A model generated the notes under the pieces. That model was not told the DNA's origin, made no database searches, and saw only the letters and a list, made by a program, of their open reading frames with translations. DNA of 11,164 nt from Oligoflexales bacterium (GTDB taxonomy: Bacteria; Bdellovibrionota_B; Oligoflexia; Oligoflexales; CACXFL01). The stretch lies in contig JANQHA010000193.1 of NCBI GenBank assembly GCA_028282865.1, forward strand, positions 1 to 11,164, read 5' to 3'. The translations under genes were made by a program, and so were the position numbers. Below are positions 1 to 8,519 of the stretch, one piece after another (position 1 is the stretch's first letter; each line of letters begins with the position of its first letter).

Positions 1-1
1 A

Positions 2-373
2 ACCATGAATCCGACTAATTCTTCGGAACAACCACAAGAGCAAAGCCAGCCAGCTTCTAATGATCAAGCCCAGGTCGAAGTGCCGAATGCAGCAATAGAG
101 GGAGCGTGGTTAGCATCAAGCTCAGAGGATCAGAGCTCAGATGATTTTTCACCCGAGCTAACGGCTGAAGAAAGTGAAACTCCGCCTCCCATGGAAGAGT
201 TGTTCACCCAAGCCGAAGAAAAAAGCACCAACAAAGAATACGATAAGATTGATGAAGCCCTGGAGTTAGCAGAAAGGCTTAAAACTACAGGAACAACCGA
301 GTCGATCGACGATGAAGACTTAGACATCCCTGCTTTTCTAAGAAAGCCATCAGACCAAATCAGTTTGGATTAA
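2..373 (+). CDS. ftsZ: Probable C-terminal part of cell-division protein FtsZ (5' end outside window)
   Basis: The frame is open to the left edge. The first ATG is at position 5, but nothing upstream is visible to support it as a real start, so I read this as the 3' end of a longer gene. The visible 122 residues contain no globular domain. They are rich in Glu, Asp, Ser, Gln and Pro and look like a disordered linker, with one likely helix at residues 76-93 (numbered from that ATG). Near the end, residues 105-114 read DLDIPAFLRK, which is almost identical to the conserved C-terminal peptide of FtsZ that binds FtsA, ZipA, MinC and SlmA at the division ring. Eight further residues follow it. The GTPase domain would lie off the window. 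A terminator directly follows, fitting the last gene of a division operon. The alternative is a small separate protein that mimics the FtsZ tail and competes for the same partners. Confidence 0.6.
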   Translation, partial: TMNPTNSSEQPQEQSQPASNDQAQVEVPNAAIEGAWLASSSEDQSSDDFSPELTAEESETPPPMEELFTQAEEKSTNKEYDKIDEALELAERLKTTGTTESIDDEDLDIPAFLRKPSDQISLD

Positions 374-394
374 AACCTAGATCCACAAAATTAC

Positions 395-429
395 GCAAAA
401 ACCCTCGGCCACGGTCGGGGGTTTTGTGC
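395..429 (+). terminator. Rho-independent terminator after the FtsZ-like gene
   Basis: An 11-bp stem is formed by 398-408 (AAAACCCTCGG) and 415-425 (TCGGGGGTTTT), including two G-T wobbles, around a 6-nt loop. Three further outer pairs (395-397 with 427-429) flank a single bulged G. The 3' arm ends in a short T run. It starts about 20 nt after the stop codon at 373, so it should end that transcript and insulate the downstream kinase gene. Confidence 0.8.
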
Positions 430-620
430 AATCTTTAGGAAAAAAATAAACCCTGCTTAACCAAATTCAGATAGCACCTTATCAAGAAACACCTATACCC
501 ATTAGCAAAAAACAGCAAATACATATATGAACACAGGCAATTACAACATTAAGAGTAGTGTGGTTTTTTTTACCAACCATAAGGTAATCAAGTACTCCAG
601 CCTGCCGATAACAAATATTA

Positions 621-626
621 GAGGTG
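621..626 (+). promoter_or_regulatory. Ribosome-binding site of the hybrid kinase gene
   Basis: GAGGTG lies 11 nt upstream of the ATG at 638 and supports that start. The 208 nt between the preceding terminator and the ATG are AT-rich. They include a run of eight T at about 563-570 and must hold the promoter, but I could not pick a convincing -35/-10 pair. Confidence 0.55.
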
Positions 627-637
627 CTGTCTAATCC

Positions 638-2461
638 ATGGAAAACTTTCATAAAAAGCTCACAATACGTTATGTCCTAGCGCTAACGTTGATTGCTGTT
701 TTGTCCCTAGCGGGACAGTTAATCATTCAATTTCAGATAAACCAAAAAACCAACGACGCTAAAACTATAAATATCGCTGGAAAGCAACGGATGTATAGCC
801 AAAAGATTGCCAAATCTACCTATGCGCTCGCTCTTTCTCTAGACCAGGAGTATGAAGCCAGCGATAAATTACTAAGTTACAGAGAGCATTTGTCCAAAAT
901 TCATGTAGAGTGGAAAAACTCTCATGAGCATTTGAAAGCCCTTGCCACATTCCAAGAAAAACACAACCCAATGAACGCCGAGCTTTTTAAGCAGGTAGAG
1001 CACGAATTTAGCCCAATGTACTCAGGCATTAAAGAGTTCTTAGAAATTGAATGGGAAAATGTCAGCAAGAAAGACATTAATAAGCTAATAAACGTAGTGA
1101 TTCTGCACGAAATTCAGTACCTGACACTTATGGACATGGTTGTGGATCAGTTTGAAGGAAATGCTATTGCCCGTATTGAAAGGCTGAAAGCTGTGGAACT
1201 CTATCTCTTTATTTTCATGATATTTGTCTTAATACTCGAAGCATTTCTAGTTTTTCGGCCAGCGGTTAAGATGATCAAAGACACCTATGCTGAGGCTATA
1301 AACCAGAAGGAATTAGCCGAAGGAGCCTTAAAAGCTAAAAGCATGTTTTTAGCAAATATGTCTCATGAAATAAGAACCCCCATGAACGGCATTCTAGGAA
1401 TGACTAACCTACTAATGGATAAACTAGAAGAACCAGAAAATACCGAAAAGCTTAAAGTATTAAAAAACTGCGGGGATAATCTATTAACTTTAATAAACGA
1501 CATACTTGATTTCTCTAAAATCGAGTCTAAAAAATTGCACCTTGAATCGGTAGACTTTGATTTAAAGGCTTGCATTAGTGACGTAGTCGATATTTTAAAG
1601 CCGGCAGCATCTGACAAAAAAATTAAAATAATCCAAAGCATTGATCATTCTCTTCCTAGTTGGATATGCGGCGATCCAACGAGATTAAAACAGATACTTG
1701 CAAACCTTATAAGCAATGCGATCAAATTTACAGACTCAGGAAAAATCATTATATCGGTCACATCTAATAAACTTAACGACAGCTCGCATGAATTTAAATT
1801 TTCAGTAAAGGATAATGGGATTGGGATACCCGACCATTTAAAGAACCGTTTATTCCAAGTTTTCTCGCAGGTCGACGCTTCAACGACTAGAAAATATGGT
1901 GGCTCTGGGCTAGGCCTTTCAATTTGTAAAGGTTTGGTCGAGGCAATGAACGGCCACATCTGGGTCGAGAGTGAAGCCAATAAGGGGTCTACTTTTAATT
2001 TTACAATTGTGGCTGATATCGCAGAAGAACCAAAAGAAGCGAATTCTACCCCCGAGGTCAACCAATATTTGGCAGAGAAGATACCACTCAAAATTCTTAT
2101 CGCAGAAGATAACAGAGTTAATCAAATGGTTGCTATTGGACTACTTGAAAGGGTGGGATACCGGGTCGATGTTGCAGCAAATGGGTTAGAGGCATTAGAA
2201 GCAGTGAGTCGCCAAAAATACGACCTGATTTTTATGGACTGTCATATGCCGGAGATGGATGGGTATGAAGCTACTAAAGAAATTTGCAAAAAATACAGTC
2301 AAAATAGGCCAGTAATCATTGCCCTCACTGCCAATGTTTTACAAGAAGACAAAGACAAATGTCTGGCATCTGGAATGGATAGCTTCGTAAGTAAGCCTAT
2401 AAAATTAAATGACCTGGCAGAGGTGATAGAAAAACACTTTACCAACAAATCGGCTGCCTAG
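638..2461 (+). CDS. Hybrid sensor histidine kinase with PilJ/NarX-like periplasmic sensor and receiver domain
   Basis: This is an inner-membrane phosphorelay sensor of 607 aa. Transmembrane segment 1 spans about 12-32 and segment 2 about 187-206. The periplasmic part between them opens with [16 protein letters not shown] (45-60), the P-box-like signature of the PilJ/NarX type N-terminal sensor family; its ligand cannot be told from sequence. A short charged linker leads to the HisKA domain with phospho-acceptor H243 in [10 protein letters not shown]. The ATPase domain has N-box N356/N360, G1 box DNGIGI (392-397) and G2 box GGSGLGL (421-427). A receiver domain (about 484-600) has acidic pocket E490/D491, phospho-acceptor D534, T564 and K586, all present. 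There is no recognisable HAMP domain, no Hpt domain and no DNA-binding output, so phosphate must pass to a partner encoded elsewhere. The gene stands alone, and its stop abuts that of a convergent gene. Confidence 0.93.
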   Translation: MENFHKKLTIRYVLALTLIAVLSLAGQLIIQFQINQKTNDAKTINIAGKQRMYSQKIAKSTYALALSLDQEYEASDKLLSYREHLSKIHVEWKNSHEHLKALATFQEKHNPMNAELFKQVEHEFSPMYSGIKEFLEIEWENVSKKDINKLINVVILHEIQYLTLMDMVVDQFEGNAIARIERLKAVELYLFIFMIFVLILEAFLVFRPAVKMIKDTYAEAINQKELAEGALKAKSMFLANMSHEIRTPMNGILGMTNLLMDKLEEPENTEKLKVLKNCGDNLLTLINDILDFSKIESKKLHLESVDFDLKACISDVVDILKPAASDKKIKIIQSIDHSLPSWICGDPTRLKQILANLISNAIKFTDSGKIIISVTSNKLNDSSHEFKFSVKDNGIGIPDHLKNRLFQVFSQVDASTTRKYGGSGLGLSICKGLVEAMNGHIWVESEANKGSTFNFTIVADIAEEPKEANSTPEVNQYLAEKIPLKILIAEDNRVNQMVAIGLLERVGYRVDVAANGLEALEAVSRQKYDLIFMDCHMPEMDGYEATKEICKKYSQNRPVIIALTANVLQEDKDKCLASGMDSFVSKPIKLNDLAEVIEKHFTNKSAA

Positions 2462-4450
2462 CTACTGCCCTCGGATCTCTATTCCTTCAATCAAGAAAGA
2501 CGTTTCATCGGTAACATCCAAATTATTTGTAGCAGTGCGAGCATAGGGCAATACACTGTGAATATCTGCTAACAAAGCTTTGATGTCATCGTCACTAAAT
2601 TTCACTTGTTTCAGTTTTGCCATAATCTCGTCTCTGTATTTTGCCGACCCCAGCAAGTAGCTCATCTGCTTTATAGCAACACCTATAAGACCATCATATT
2701 CGTCACTAGAATGATCATCGGTTTCGGAGCCACTAGGGTTAAAAGCACGATCAAATTCCTTTAGTTCTTTTTCAATTAGATCCAATGATACTTGATCAAA
2801 GCGTAATTTATTTATCACTTCTTCTCGCGAACGATTAAACACCAAACTATTTAACCTTGTTAGTATAGACTTAGATTGACTTATAAAGTCTATTTCTGAA
2901 ATATCATTCGCCTGTGCCTGATTATAAACCTCGTAGAGATCGCTCATTACAGGTTCAATTTGTTTTTTCAAATAAAAGCTGTTGTTCTCCACGTATTCCA
3001 TAAAAATATGTGCGGCCTTTTGAAGTCTAATCCTACTTATCGAATAGCCACCTGAGATCGTAACTTCCGATTCTTCTCTATAACTATTTGCTAGATCTAC
3101 ACTAGGAGAATTAGCAAAATTGAAAGGACCAAGCCAACCTTGAAAATAAATTGGTATTGATTTGCTTTTAATATTTAGCTGCCGCCCTAAAATATTATGA
3201 GATGATTCTTGGCGAGTAAGAATATCAAACTCTAAAAAATTATCTGTAGAGAGATCCATACCATAGGTCTTTATAAAGCTGTTAACCGCCTCGTCGTAAC
3301 CATCCGATGCGGAGACTGTCGTCAATAGAAGCCTATCAATACCCGCTCTTTTAAAAAAGCGATAAGCATCTCGCATAAATCTACTAAAATAGTCAAATCG
3401 GTTGGCATACATACGGGAACGTTTATGTTTCACCTTTGGCGAAAATTCGACAGCATGAACATAGACAGCCGGCTCTCCCTCGCGAAACCCTATCGCAACC
3501 ACGATTCGAGCAAAAAACTCTTTCTTATGAAAGTAGTGAAGCTCTAAATTTTCGAAGCTACTTAATAAGGTACCTACCGTCCAAAAGTTTTCCCGCCCCG
3601 GTCTCGTGCAATCACCCGAGCACTGCCCGTTTTTAAAACTCCCTAAGCTCCGCCGCGCCAAAATCATTCTAAAGTCATTCGACTCGCCAACCAAGGCTTC
3701 ATGCAACTTATTCGCTATTTGCTTTTGACGCTCGGTGTATGATTTCTGCCGGGAAATTTTCGTAAGTGGCACCTTAAGCGCTTCAGTGATTTCATCGGCA
3801 AATATTTGACCTAAAACCTCTGAACTCTCAATATCTTTAGATGACCACCCAGTCAAGTAACGGATCTTATCATCAATGCTGCTTCTTTTAATGAGCGGTT
3901 TAGGGCCAGAAATCGCTTTGTTTAGCACCCATAGGACTACCCCGGGGTCATTTATATTCATGAGTTTATACGGATCAACTCCATCGTTTTGAAGCTTAGT
4001 CCGACCCTCTATTGAATGGTTCCAAACCCAATCCTTAATCGTGGGTCGTACGATTAGACTAAATAAAATGGAGTCATTAATGGAATAATCTTCCTCAGTA
4101 TGGAGCATATCCTTTGAAAGCATTGGAAAAATCTCACCGCCAAATTGCATCACGCGCCGCTTAAATGCCAGTAAATTTGACTGGCTACCAAACCAACTTT
4201 CATGACTATCGAAAAGATCTTCCAACGGGTCAACTAATTCGGGATCTAACCATTTTTGCCCGACGGCATGGCTAAGCGCACTGTCAATGACTTCCCAGAT
4301 TTTATCTCTCTGTTCAGCAGCACTGCTATGGCTGCTAAAGGTGACACCGCAGTCAACGGATTCCACAGCGCTTCCTACAGAACAGTGCATATACAAGAAT
4401 ACACCGGTAAGTATTCCTAAACTTCTTTTCAACGGTGACCTCGTGAACAA
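2462..4450 (-). CDS. Large exported protein of unknown family (662 aa, TTG start)
   Basis: I do not recognise the family. The start is TTG at 4450: an in-frame TAG lies five codons upstream, no other start in between is usable, and beginning here keeps an N-terminal signal peptide (basic residues R4, K8, R9, then hydrophobic 11-22, likely cleavage after A28). The segment before C23 is not a good lipobox, so a soluble periplasmic or secreted protein is more likely than a lipoprotein. Residues 45-255 look mainly helical. A distinctive block at 258-440 begins with a Cys-rich motif, QCSGDCTRPGRENFW (276-290). It continues with alternating strand and helix (ARIVVAIGF, AVYVHAVEFSP, a basic helix near 350-368, then DRLLLTTVS), faintly reminiscent of an acetyltransferase-like fold, though no acyl-CoA loop is evident. 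The C-terminal 200 residues look helical, with an acidic Ser/Asp patch at 573-586. No HExxH, Walker or other catalytic signature was found. The gene is apparently monocistronic, or read through from the operon upstream; no strong ribosome-binding site precedes the TTG. Confidence 0.8.
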   Translation of the reverse strand: MFTRSPLKRSLGILTGVFLYMHCSVGSAVESVDCGVTFSSHSSAAEQRDKIWEVIDSALSHAVGQKWLDPELVDPLEDLFDSHESWFGSQSNLLAFKRRVMQFGGEIFPMLSKDMLHTEEDYSINDSILFSLIVRPTIKDWVWNHSIEGRTKLQNDGVDPYKLMNINDPGVVLWVLNKAISGPKPLIKRSSIDDKIRYLTGWSSKDIESSEVLGQIFADEITEALKVPLTKISRQKSYTERQKQIANKLHEALVGESNDFRMILARRSLGSFKNGQCSGDCTRPGRENFWTVGTLLSSFENLELHYFHKKEFFARIVVAIGFREGEPAVYVHAVEFSPKVKHKRSRMYANRFDYFSRFMRDAYRFFKRAGIDRLLLTTVSASDGYDEAVNSFIKTYGMDLSTDNFLEFDILTRQESSHNILGRQLNIKSKSIPIYFQGWLGPFNFANSPSVDLANSYREESEVTISGGYSISRIRLQKAAHIFMEYVENNSFYLKKQIEPVMSDLYEVYNQAQANDISEIDFISQSKSILTRLNSLVFNRSREEVINKLRFDQVSLDLIEKELKEFDRAFNPSGSETDDHSSDEYDGLIGVAIKQMSYLLGSAKYRDEIMAKLKQVKFSDDDIKALLADIHSVLPYARTATNNLDVTDETSFLIEGIEIRGQ

Positions 4451-4526
4451 AGATAAAACGTTCTAATACCGTAGTGCCCGATAAAAGCAAGTTTTTTTAC
4501 AAAAGAAAAATATAGGTTTTTATAAA

Positions 4527-5501
4527 CTACGGACTTTGATTTTCGGCCAAGGTATCCTTAAAACTATGAATATCCTTAGGAAAAAAACTACTTAGCGGGT
4601 TATCTAGCTCTATTCCCGAATCGACGGTATTTCCCAAAGTCAGATAATGCTTTAACTTAATGGTAGAGTCGTGAGTCGCTGCTTTTGATTCTCGTTCAAA
4701 AAGAGGAAGCAGGCTATTACCTATCGGCCCTCGGATGGGGATCTTAGTACCCTTAACATAGCGGGCAGAGACCATTTTGAATAGTTCATCGACCGTATAG
4801 GCTTCTTTACCTGTCATTTCCAAAATAGCCGCGCTACCAGAAAAATCTTCTGTCACAGCCACCTTACTTAGCAGAGACACTAAGTCTTGGATATGAACTG
4901 GGCGGAGGGTTTCTTTAGAGGTCGGCACCGGATAAAAAGCTGGAAACTGCATAACCCTTAGAATAGAGCGCAAAAACCTATCATTACTGCCGCCGCAAAC
5001 GATAGAAGACCGGATAATAATCTTCTCAGGAATTTTTGAATTAAGAATAAAAAACTCGGCCAAGTATTTTTCCTGTAAATAGGGAGAGCTGGCATTTCTG
5101 CCGGCACCTATGGGACTAAGGAAAACAATCCTCTTGGTTCCAACACGTTCCATTGCATTGATGAGGTTTTTCAAAGCATCAATATTTGGTCCCAGCTTAT
5201 CGGATTCCAAGCTCCACTGAATTTGTTCATTTGGACCAATAAAGTTACCTTGCCATGCAAGGTGAACAACCGTCTCGACACCACGCAGCGGCGCCGCTAT
5301 TAACTCGCTCGAGCCCATATCAGAGCAGACAGGGTAAACATTGGCTAGGGGTTCAGGGAGTCGATGATGATACATACTAACAACTGTCTGACCATTAGAG
5401 GCCATATTAGAGACCACACTTTTCCCAATAAAGCCAGCGCCACCAGTTACAAGTACGGCCGCCTGATCAGAGTCCCTTCGACTAGCGGAATTTGTCACCA
5501 T
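4527..5501 (-). CDS. Extended-SDR NAD(P)-dependent epimerase/dehydratase-family protein
   Basis: The 324-aa protein has a Rossmann fold near its N-terminus, with dinucleotide-binding motif TGGAGFIG (19-26). The short-chain dehydrogenase catalytic pair is Y141 and K145 (YLQEK), and the serine in FLSP (S129) sits at the position expected of the active-site Ser. The segment ETLRPVHIQDLVSLL (197-211) is typical of sugar-nucleotide epimerases and of the related NDUFA9-like atypical SDRs, so the fold is sure but the substrate is not. The ATG at 5499-5501 is preceded by a strong ribosome-binding site that overlaps the glycosyltransferase stop codon, so translation of the two is probably coupled. Being paired with a GT4 enzyme suggests work on a nucleotide sugar or lipid-linked sugar. 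No hairpin terminator follows within the 76 nt before the next gene. Confidence 0.85.
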   Translation of the reverse strand: MVTNSASRRDSDQAAVLVTGGAGFIGKSVVSNMASNGQTVVSMYHHRLPEPLANVYPVCSDMGSSELIAAPLRGVETVVHLAWQGNFIGPNEQIQWSLESDKLGPNIDALKNLINAMERVGTKRIVFLSPIGAGRNASSPYLQEKYLAEFFILNSKIPEKIIIRSSIVCGGSNDRFLRSILRVMQFPAFYPVPTSKETLRPVHIQDLVSLLSKVAVTEDFSGSAAILEMTGKEAYTVDELFKMVSARYVKGTKIPIRGPIGNSLLPLFERESKAATHDSTIKLKHYLTLGNTVDSGIELDNPLSSFFPKDIHSFKDTLAENQSP

Positions 5502-5506
5502 ATCTG

Positions 5507-5513
5507 CCTTCTT
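5507..5513 (-). promoter_or_regulatory. Ribosome-binding site of the SDR gene, overlapping the upstream stop codon
   Basis: AAGAAGG on the minus strand lies 5 nt before the ATG at 5499-5501. It overlaps two bases of the TAA (5512-5514) that ends the glycosyltransferase gene, an arrangement expected for translational coupling. Confidence 0.65.
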
Positions 5514-6645
5514 AATTCAATAATTGCTCGTATATAGATTTTAAGCTGTTTGCCGCATCTTTCCAACTATTCTTAGTGCGAAAATGATCTTTTAATCTTC
5601 GCTCCCACCCTGAATCGAGGCTCAAGCTAAAAGAACGCTCGATAGCGTCAATCCAGTCATCGACCTGAGCGCCCGCCTCGAGCCCGACCCCAACCGAGCT
5701 AGATACAACTTCATCTAGACCACTGCCCAGCTGATAAACAACTGGTTTAGCAAAGCCAAGTGCCTCAGCGACGGGAAGGCCAAAGCCTTCGCATTCACTC
5801 GGATGGAATAAAACATCGCAATTTTGGTACTGACTGCTAAGCTCAGAATCATTAAGGGAGGTGAATATTTTAAGCCTACCACGGTCGATATACGGTTCGG
5901 CGTAGTCATAAAAAAACTTTTTACCATCTGCATCAGTGACAACACTAAAACAGCAGCGGTCCGAATAGCGGTTCAAAACTTCGATAATACGATCAAAGCG
6001 TTTATAGGGCTCAACCCGACCAACTGCGAGCAAACGAATATGCTTAGTCTCATTGGCCGATGAGAAGTCTAAACATTTAGGGTTCAGTTCCATCCCATTG
6101 GGGATCACTACAATCTTAGAAGATGCAGATTTACAAAACTGCTGAAGCCAGCGCTTAGTCCACTCGGATACACAAATAATCACTTCAGCTCTTTCGACCA
6201 CTCTGGGCAGCAAGTATTTAAACTGGAGATGATAACTCCTAGAAACCGACTTTGGATAAATCAACGGAATAAGATCATGCACTGTAATCACAAACCGCGC
6301 CTTACCAGTTTCTTTTTTTAAAAAAAACGGTAGGTCAATGTTACTTAGACCATGGAAAATAAACCTTGAATTAGACGAAGCTTTCACAGCAGCTTGGTAA
6401 CTAAAACAAGGCTCGATCAGCTTAGATTCATAAATAGGCGAAAAAAACTTCTTTGGTAATCTGCACTGGCTAGTGACAGCGGATAATTTACTATCCACGG
6501 AGCCAAAGCCAATAACAGAAGGTCTTATGCCACGGGAATTCAATTCGCAAGCTAGGTGAAAACCGTAGTGATAAATACCACTGTAAGAATTTCTAAGACC
6601 GTAACCACTCCAAAAAACCTTTGGATCGTTACTGAGCTTATCCAT
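5512..6645 (-). CDS. GT4-family glycosyltransferase (GT-B fold)
   Basis: This 377-aa retaining glycosyltransferase probably moves a sugar from a nucleotide donor to a lipid or glycan acceptor at the cytoplasmic face of the membrane. The N-terminal acceptor domain includes the Gly-rich YSGIYHYG (21-28) and TVHDLIPLIYP (121-131). The C-terminal donor domain contains LLAVGRVEPYKRFD (205-218), the usual GT4 phosphate-binding segment, and the E-x7-E motif with E286 and E294 inside CEGFGLPVAEAL. No transmembrane segment or signal peptide is visible. The ATG lies 2 nt after the atpC stop (TAG-TA-ATG) with only a weak ribosome-binding site, so its translation likely depends on ribosomes finishing atpC. 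Mannosyl, glucosyl or rhamnosyl transfer cannot be told apart from sequence. Confidence 0.9.
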   Translation of the reverse strand: MDKLSNDPKVFWSGYGLRNSYSGIYHYGFHLACELNSRGIRPSVIGFGSVDSKLSAVTSQCRLPKKFFSPIYESKLIEPCFSYQAAVKASSNSRFIFHGLSNIDLPFFLKKETGKARFVITVHDLIPLIYPKSVSRSYHLQFKYLLPRVVERAEVIICVSEWTKRWLQQFCKSASSKIVVIPNGMELNPKCLDFSSANETKHIRLLAVGRVEPYKRFDRIIEVLNRYSDRCCFSVVTDADGKKFFYDYAEPYIDRGRLKIFTSLNDSELSSQYQNCDVLFHPSECEGFGLPVAEALGFAKPVVYQLGSGLDEVVSSSVGVGLEAGAQVDDWIDAIERSFSLSLDSGWERRLKDHFRTKNSWKDAANSLKSIYEQLLN

Positions 6646-6647
6646 TA

Positions 6648-7082
6648 CTAATGAGATCGCCCGCTATGAGCAGCTATCAATTTTACAAGGGCCAAACGCT
6701 CTTCCGCGCGCTTTTTAGCATAATGCGCTCGTGCAAGATCTACGTCTACCTGATGCTTGCTCAGAAGTTTACTCGCCCTAACCAACGCCGCTTCGGCGCG
6801 CGCCGAGTCAATATCCTGTACCGACTCTCCAACATCGACCAGGACCCTAACGATATTATTAGTCACCTCAACATACCCACCAGCGATAAAAAAATCGGAA
6901 GATTCATTCCCGGTGGTCGTGAGTTTTAGATGCCCACAATCTAATTCGGAAATGAGTGGAGCATGCCGAGGCAAAATTTCCATATAACCATAAGCCCCGG
7001 GCAATAAAACACTTACCGCGTCCACCTTAGCCAAAGGCTTTTCCGGAGACAATACTTCAACTTTTAATAACTGCTGAGCCAT
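6648..7082 (-). CDS. atpC: ATP synthase F1 sector epsilon subunit
   Basis: Epsilon is part of the rotating central stalk and inhibits ATP hydrolysis. The length of 144 aa is normal. The N-terminal beta-sandwich (about 1-85) includes MEILPRHAPLISEL (34-47), the family signature, and the C-terminal helical hairpin (about 90-138) is complete. The residues reported to bind ATP in the thermophilic Bacillus PS3 subunit appear at matching spacing: E86, I91-D92, R95-A96, R102, R125 and R129. This suggests a nucleotide-responsive epsilon. The ATG sits 3 nt after the atpD stop, and AAAGG within the atpD end can serve as the ribosome-binding site. Confidence 0.95.
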   Translation of the reverse strand: MAQQLLKVEVLSPEKPLAKVDAVSVLLPGAYGYMEILPRHAPLISELDCGHLKLTTTGNESSDFFIAGGYVEVTNNIVRVLVDVGESVQDIDSARAEAALVRASKLLSKHQVDVDLARAHYAKKRAEERLALVKLIAAHSGRSH

Positions 7083-7085
7083 AGG

Positions 7086-8489
<1,404 letters not shown>

Positions 8490-8494
8490 CTAGG

Positions 8495-8501
8495 CCTCCT
8501 T
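8495..8501 (-). promoter_or_regulatory. Strong ribosome-binding site of atpD
   Basis: AAGGAGG on the minus strand lies 11 nt before the atpD ATG. It is the best Shine-Dalgarno match in the operon and sits in the largest gap between atp genes here (36 nt). This may help raise beta-subunit yield above that of the single-copy subunits. Confidence 0.75.
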
Positions 8502-8519
8502 AAGGACTACACTAAACTG

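Noticed and set aside
550..600. Promoter around the T8 run upstream of the kinase
   Set aside because: The TTTTTTTT run and nearby TAAGGTAAT look suggestive, but no -35/-10 pair with acceptable sequence and spacing could be defined.
1645..2091. 148-aa minus-strand reading frame opposite the kinase ATPase domain
   Set aside because: The sense strand encodes conserved kinase N, G1 and G2 boxes; the antisense frame has no recognisable motif.
4381..4386. Possible lipobox cysteine (C23) in the exported 662-aa protein
   Set aside because: The preceding residues Y-M-H do not fit the lipobox pattern, which needs Leu or similar at -3 and a small residue at -1. A conventional signal-peptide cleavage site follows at about residue 28.
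4490..4526. A/T-rich inverted segments after the SDR gene as a terminator
   Set aside because: The possible pairing (AAAAA-CC-TATA-TTTTT) has no GC-rich stem and would be too weak to count as a rho-independent terminator.
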